This document shows positions 61,937 through 64,000 of a stretch of 64,000 bases of DNA, in pieces. Each line of letters opens with the position of its first letter. Position 1 is the stretch's first letter. The notes beneath the pieces are model-generated. The model made no database searches. It worked only from the letters and a program-made list of their open reading frames with translations, and was not told the origin of the DNA. The stretch is taken from the NCBI GenBank assembly GCA_014381825.1, contig JACNKX010000128.1:55331-119330 (forward strand), written 5' to 3'. Source of the stretch: Planctomycetota bacterium (lineage in GTDB: Bacteria; Planctomycetota; Planctomycetia; Pirellulales; Pirellulaceae). Position numbers and translations under genes: made by a program.

Positions 61937-62239
61937 ATGCCAGCATTTCGCACGGAAGTACCACACACTTACAGCAAGGAAGAGGCGACTGAAAAACTCA
62001 CGGCGTTCATCGACAAAGTTCGAGAGCGTTACAAAGATCAGGTCAGCGCGATCGACGGTTCCTGGGAAGAGAATAAGCTCGACTTCTCTTTGACCACGTT
62101 TGGCTTCACCATCAGCGGTGCCTTAACTGTCGAAGACAAACTCGCCGTCCTGGAGGGCCAATTGCCCTTCGCCGCCGTTGCCTTCCGAGGCAAGATCGAA
62201 CAGGGCATCAAGGCCGAGCTAGAGAAGGCACTGGCTTAA
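61937..62239 (+). CDS. Polyhydroxyalkanoic-acid-system family small protein
   Basis: The 100-residue product starts after an AAGGAAG five bases upstream. It resembles the PHA_gran_rgn (polyhydroxyalkanoate system) family: VPHTYSKEEATEKLTAFIDKV at the start, DGSWEENKLDFSLTTFGFTISGALTVEDK in the middle, and LPFAAVAFRGKIEQGIKAELEKAL at the end. It has no signal peptide. In planctomycetes such proteins occur without PHA synthesis genes, so a role in storage granules is uncertain. It converges with the sulfatase gene. Confidence 0.78.
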   Translation: MPAFRTEVPHTYSKEEATEKLTAFIDKVRERYKDQVSAIDGSWEENKLDFSLTTFGFTISGALTVEDKLAVLEGQLPFAAVAFRGKIEQGIKAELEKALA

Positions 62240-62295
62240 GCAATTCGCGATAGACGAGTCTCTGTGCGGCGCGCGGTTGCGATCGTATCGGGTGA

Positions 62296-63690
62296 TCATT
62301 CGACGTCCCGTCGCGACGATCGCTGCCATGGAACTGCACCGCCACGTTGAATCTGGACGCGGAGCGCCGCCGATAGCTCGATGAATTTGCCGCGATTCTT
62401 TTTCGATAGTTCGTTTTCTTCCAGCGGGTCCGTGTGCAGATTGTAAAGCTCAAGCGGCGCGAACGGGCTGTTTTGAATCAGCTTCCAATCCTCACGACGA
62501 ATCGCGTTGATGGTTAGTCCGCCGTATCGTTCGCCACCTTCGCGGCGATGAAAGAATAAATCTCGATTCTCCGTCGCTTGAGATTTCCCTAGCAGTGTTG
62601 GCAAGATCGAGCTGCCGTCGACTCGGTGTTTCACTGTAATCCCCGCCGCTTCACAGATTGTCGGATAGAGATCCATGGTCAATGCGGTTCGGTCGGAGTG
62701 AGTACCGTTCGAGATCTTGCCCGGCCAGACCGCGCAGAACGGGACTTTCAGTCCACCTTCGTACATGCTCTGTTTTCCGTCACGAAGCGGACCGTTGTTT
62801 GCACCAGCGCTCAGTTGCCCGCCGTTGTCCGACGTAAAGATAACCAGTGTATTCTTCGCGACACCGGTTTCCTCCAGCTTCGCCATGACCTTGCCAATGC
62901 CGTCGTCCATATGTTCGATCAACGCAACTAACTTGGCTCGACGATCCGAAATGCCAGGCTCGCGCGCCTTGACTTTTTCAAACCAATCTTGCGGCGGTTG
63001 GATTGGCGTATGCGGAGCGTTGTAAGGCAAGTACAGGAAGAATGGTGATTCCTTCTTAGAACGGTCAGCGATGTACTCACAGGCCCAACTTGTAAACAAG
63101 TCCGTCGCATGCCCCTCTGGATCAACTTCACGTTCCTCGCGTCGCATATAATTGATACCGTGCCGCCGGTGGTTGTAGTAGTCATCCATCATATCGCCAA
63201 GATAGCCGTAAAAATGATCGAACCCTCGCTCGTTCGGACGACTTGGCGACTCTAGTCCAAGGTGCCACTTGCCAACGATGGCAGTGTGATACCCAGCTTG
63301 CTTCAATAACGTCGGCAGCATCACCGCAGCGGGATCAAGGTACCCCCAACTGTTCTCAGCATGCGTTCGAATGACGCCGGGCACACCGACTAGTTCCGGA
63401 TATCGCCCGGTTAACAGGGACGCTCGCGTTGGCGAACACACCGGGCAGTTGGCATAGAAGTTATCGAAGCGAATGCCTGAAGCAACGATCTTGTCGATAT
63501 GGGGCGATCGCAAGTCAGTCGCCCCGTAGCTACTCAGGTCACCATACCCCAGGTCATCCGCAAGAATCATAACAACGTTAGGAGGCCCGGCAGCCACTGA
63601 ACTGCCCATCGCATCAACAAGTACCGGCAGGGCGATGAGGTGAAACACCCAAGCGAAATAACAACGTGGAACACAAGCAAGTCGAATCAT
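62296..63690 (-). CDS. Formylglycine-dependent sulfatase, secreted
   Basis: This 464-residue arylsulfatase-type enzyme has a signal peptide (HLIALPVLVDAMGSSVAAG) and VVMILADDLGYGDLSSYG with metal-binding aspartates. The modified-cysteine motif is C-S-P-T-R, in NCPVCSPTRASLLTGRYPE, where Cys becomes formylglycine; VGKWHLG and TSDNGG supply further metal and sulfate ligands. The likely substrate is a sulfated polysaccharide or steroid-like ester, as planctomycetes are rich in such enzymes for algal glycans. No anaerobic maturase is visible nearby. Confidence 0.95.
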   Translation of the reverse strand: MIRLACVPRCYFAWVFHLIALPVLVDAMGSSVAAGPPNVVMILADDLGYGDLSSYGATDLRSPHIDKIVASGIRFDNFYANCPVCSPTRASLLTGRYPELVGVPGVIRTHAENSWGYLDPAAVMLPTLLKQAGYHTAIVGKWHLGLESPSRPNERGFDHFYGYLGDMMDDYYNHRRHGINYMRREEREVDPEGHATDLFTSWACEYIADRSKKESPFFLYLPYNAPHTPIQPPQDWFEKVKAREPGISDRRAKLVALIEHMDDGIGKVMAKLEETGVAKNTLVIFTSDNGGQLSAGANNGPLRDGKQSMYEGGLKVPFCAVWPGKISNGTHSDRTALTMDLYPTICEAAGITVKHRVDGSSILPTLLGKSQATENRDLFFHRREGGERYGGLTINAIRREDWKLIQNSPFAPLELYNLHTDPLEENELSKKNRGKFIELSAALRVQIQRGGAVPWQRSSRRDVE

Positions 63691-63869
63691 TCGAAGCCTC
63701 TCGATCGATGCAGTTTAAGTCGGAAGAATGCGGCGAGAGGATAGTATCCTCAGCAAGATACAGACGGTCAAACGCTCACACCGAACGCGTTGCGATCAAG
63801 ATGTCTTATAGCTGGTCTGTCGTGCGCAAATTCGTTGTGAACACCGCCATCACGCAAAGCAGATGGCAG

Positions 63870-63898
63870 TTGTCACAATCCGGCGACGCTAGTAGCAT
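63870..63898 (+). promoter_or_regulatory. Promoter of the tRNA-Leu gene
   Basis: TTGTCA at 63870-63875 and TAGCAT at 63893-63898, spaced by 17 bases, end 17 bases before the tRNA. That gives an expected start close to the mature 5' end. Confidence 0.5.
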
Positions 63899-63915
63899 TA
63901 GATCTTCAGGAATTT

Positions 63916-64000
63916 GGCCGGATGGCGGAATTGGCAGACGCACAGGACTTAAAATCCTGTGGCCCTTACGGGCCGTGCGGGTTCGACCCCCGCTCCGGCT
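63916..64000 (+). tRNA. tRNA-Leu(UAA), truncated at the window edge
   Basis: A class II tRNA can be folded: acceptor GGCCGGA with TCCGGCT, D arm with TGGCGGAATTGGCAGACGC, anticodon stem CAGGA/TCCTG with loop CTTAAAA and anticodon TAA at 63950-63952, a long variable arm GGCCC TTAC GGGCC, and T arm GCGGG TTCGACC CCCGC. The first acceptor pair would be G-U in this fold. The discriminator base and any CCA lie outside the window. It reads UUA codons. Confidence 0.93.

Overview
The window looks like chromosomal DNA of a planctomycete, probably a Pirellulales-type member of the Planctomycetota. This is inferred from family content: twin DUF1501 proteins with Tat signals, PQQ-type sugar dehydrogenase fused to cytochrome c, PQQ beta-propeller protein, DUF1559 pseudopilin, sialate O-acetylesterase/DUF1080, formylglycine sulfatase, a MamK-like actin, an ECF sigma factor with a long C-terminal extension, and a methanofuran-type C1 gene (mfnB). 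No rRNA, phage, intact insertion sequence or CRISPR array was seen. Coding density is high, on both strands.

Layout. 1-11 kb: glgC; a minus-strand operon of two DUF1501 proteins and a sugar dehydrogenase/cytochrome; divergently a PQQ/EF-hand propeller protein and an ECF sigma factor that itself ends in EF-hands; then uppP and a cyclophilin. 11.7-15.9 kb: a molybdate-type ABC transporter (modA-modB-modC order) in which the binding protein is a tandem duplication and the permease carries a roughly 340-residue extracytoplasmic insert. 16-21 kb: a MamK-like actin overlapping a membrane protein, a MOSC protein, a PfkB kinase, thpR and a DUF481 protein. 21-33 kb: sialate O-acetylesterase/DUF1080, a YchF-like GTPase, topA, a PpiD/SurA-like protein, glgB and a degenerate RNase H-fold protein. 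33.4-37.2 kb: a plus-strand run of a methyltransferase-like membrane protein, a DJ-1/PfpI protein, a TM-vWA protein, a divergent ThiF/MoeB E1-like protein that appears to start at ATT, and a MoaD/ThiS-like protein ending in Gly-Gly. 37.2-41.6 kb: a LolD-like ATPase with an exported anchored protein, a CorA-like protein with GAN in place of GMN, and a TIM-barrel-like protein.

41.9-46.3 kb holds the most system-like locus: three overlapping genes for a membrane HlyD-like protein, a REC-REC-PilZ-zinc-ribbon (TackOD1-like) regulator, and a processive family 2 glycosyltransferase. It resembles a re-partitioned Alg44/Alg8 apparatus: probably a secreted-polysaccharide synthase controlled by cyclic di-GMP and by phosphorylation. 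46-53 kb: SDR, cupin, a 48-residue Lys-rich protein, Hsp20 with a repeat-rich upstream region, a membrane spermidine-synthase-like protein and an FdhF/YdeP molybdoenzyme. 53.3-56.2 kb is an accessory-looking patch: an orphan terminator, 3 x 20 bp repeats reaching the start codon of a DUF1559 gene, a secreted-protein gene with a premature stop, a lipoprotein, and a possible transposase relic. 56-64 kb: purM, SMP-30-like, RNase D, a membrane protein overlapping mfnB, two small proteins, a sulfatase and a tRNA-Leu(UAA) running off the right edge.

How the genes fit together: molybdenum recurs (transporter, MOSC, MoeB/MoaD-like, FdhF/YdeP); glgC and glgB give glycogen synthesis; the DUF1501/sugar dehydrogenase/sulfatase/sialate esterase genes fit extracytoplasmic sugar and sulfated-glycan use. 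All identifications rest on reading motifs in the sequence; no database search was run.
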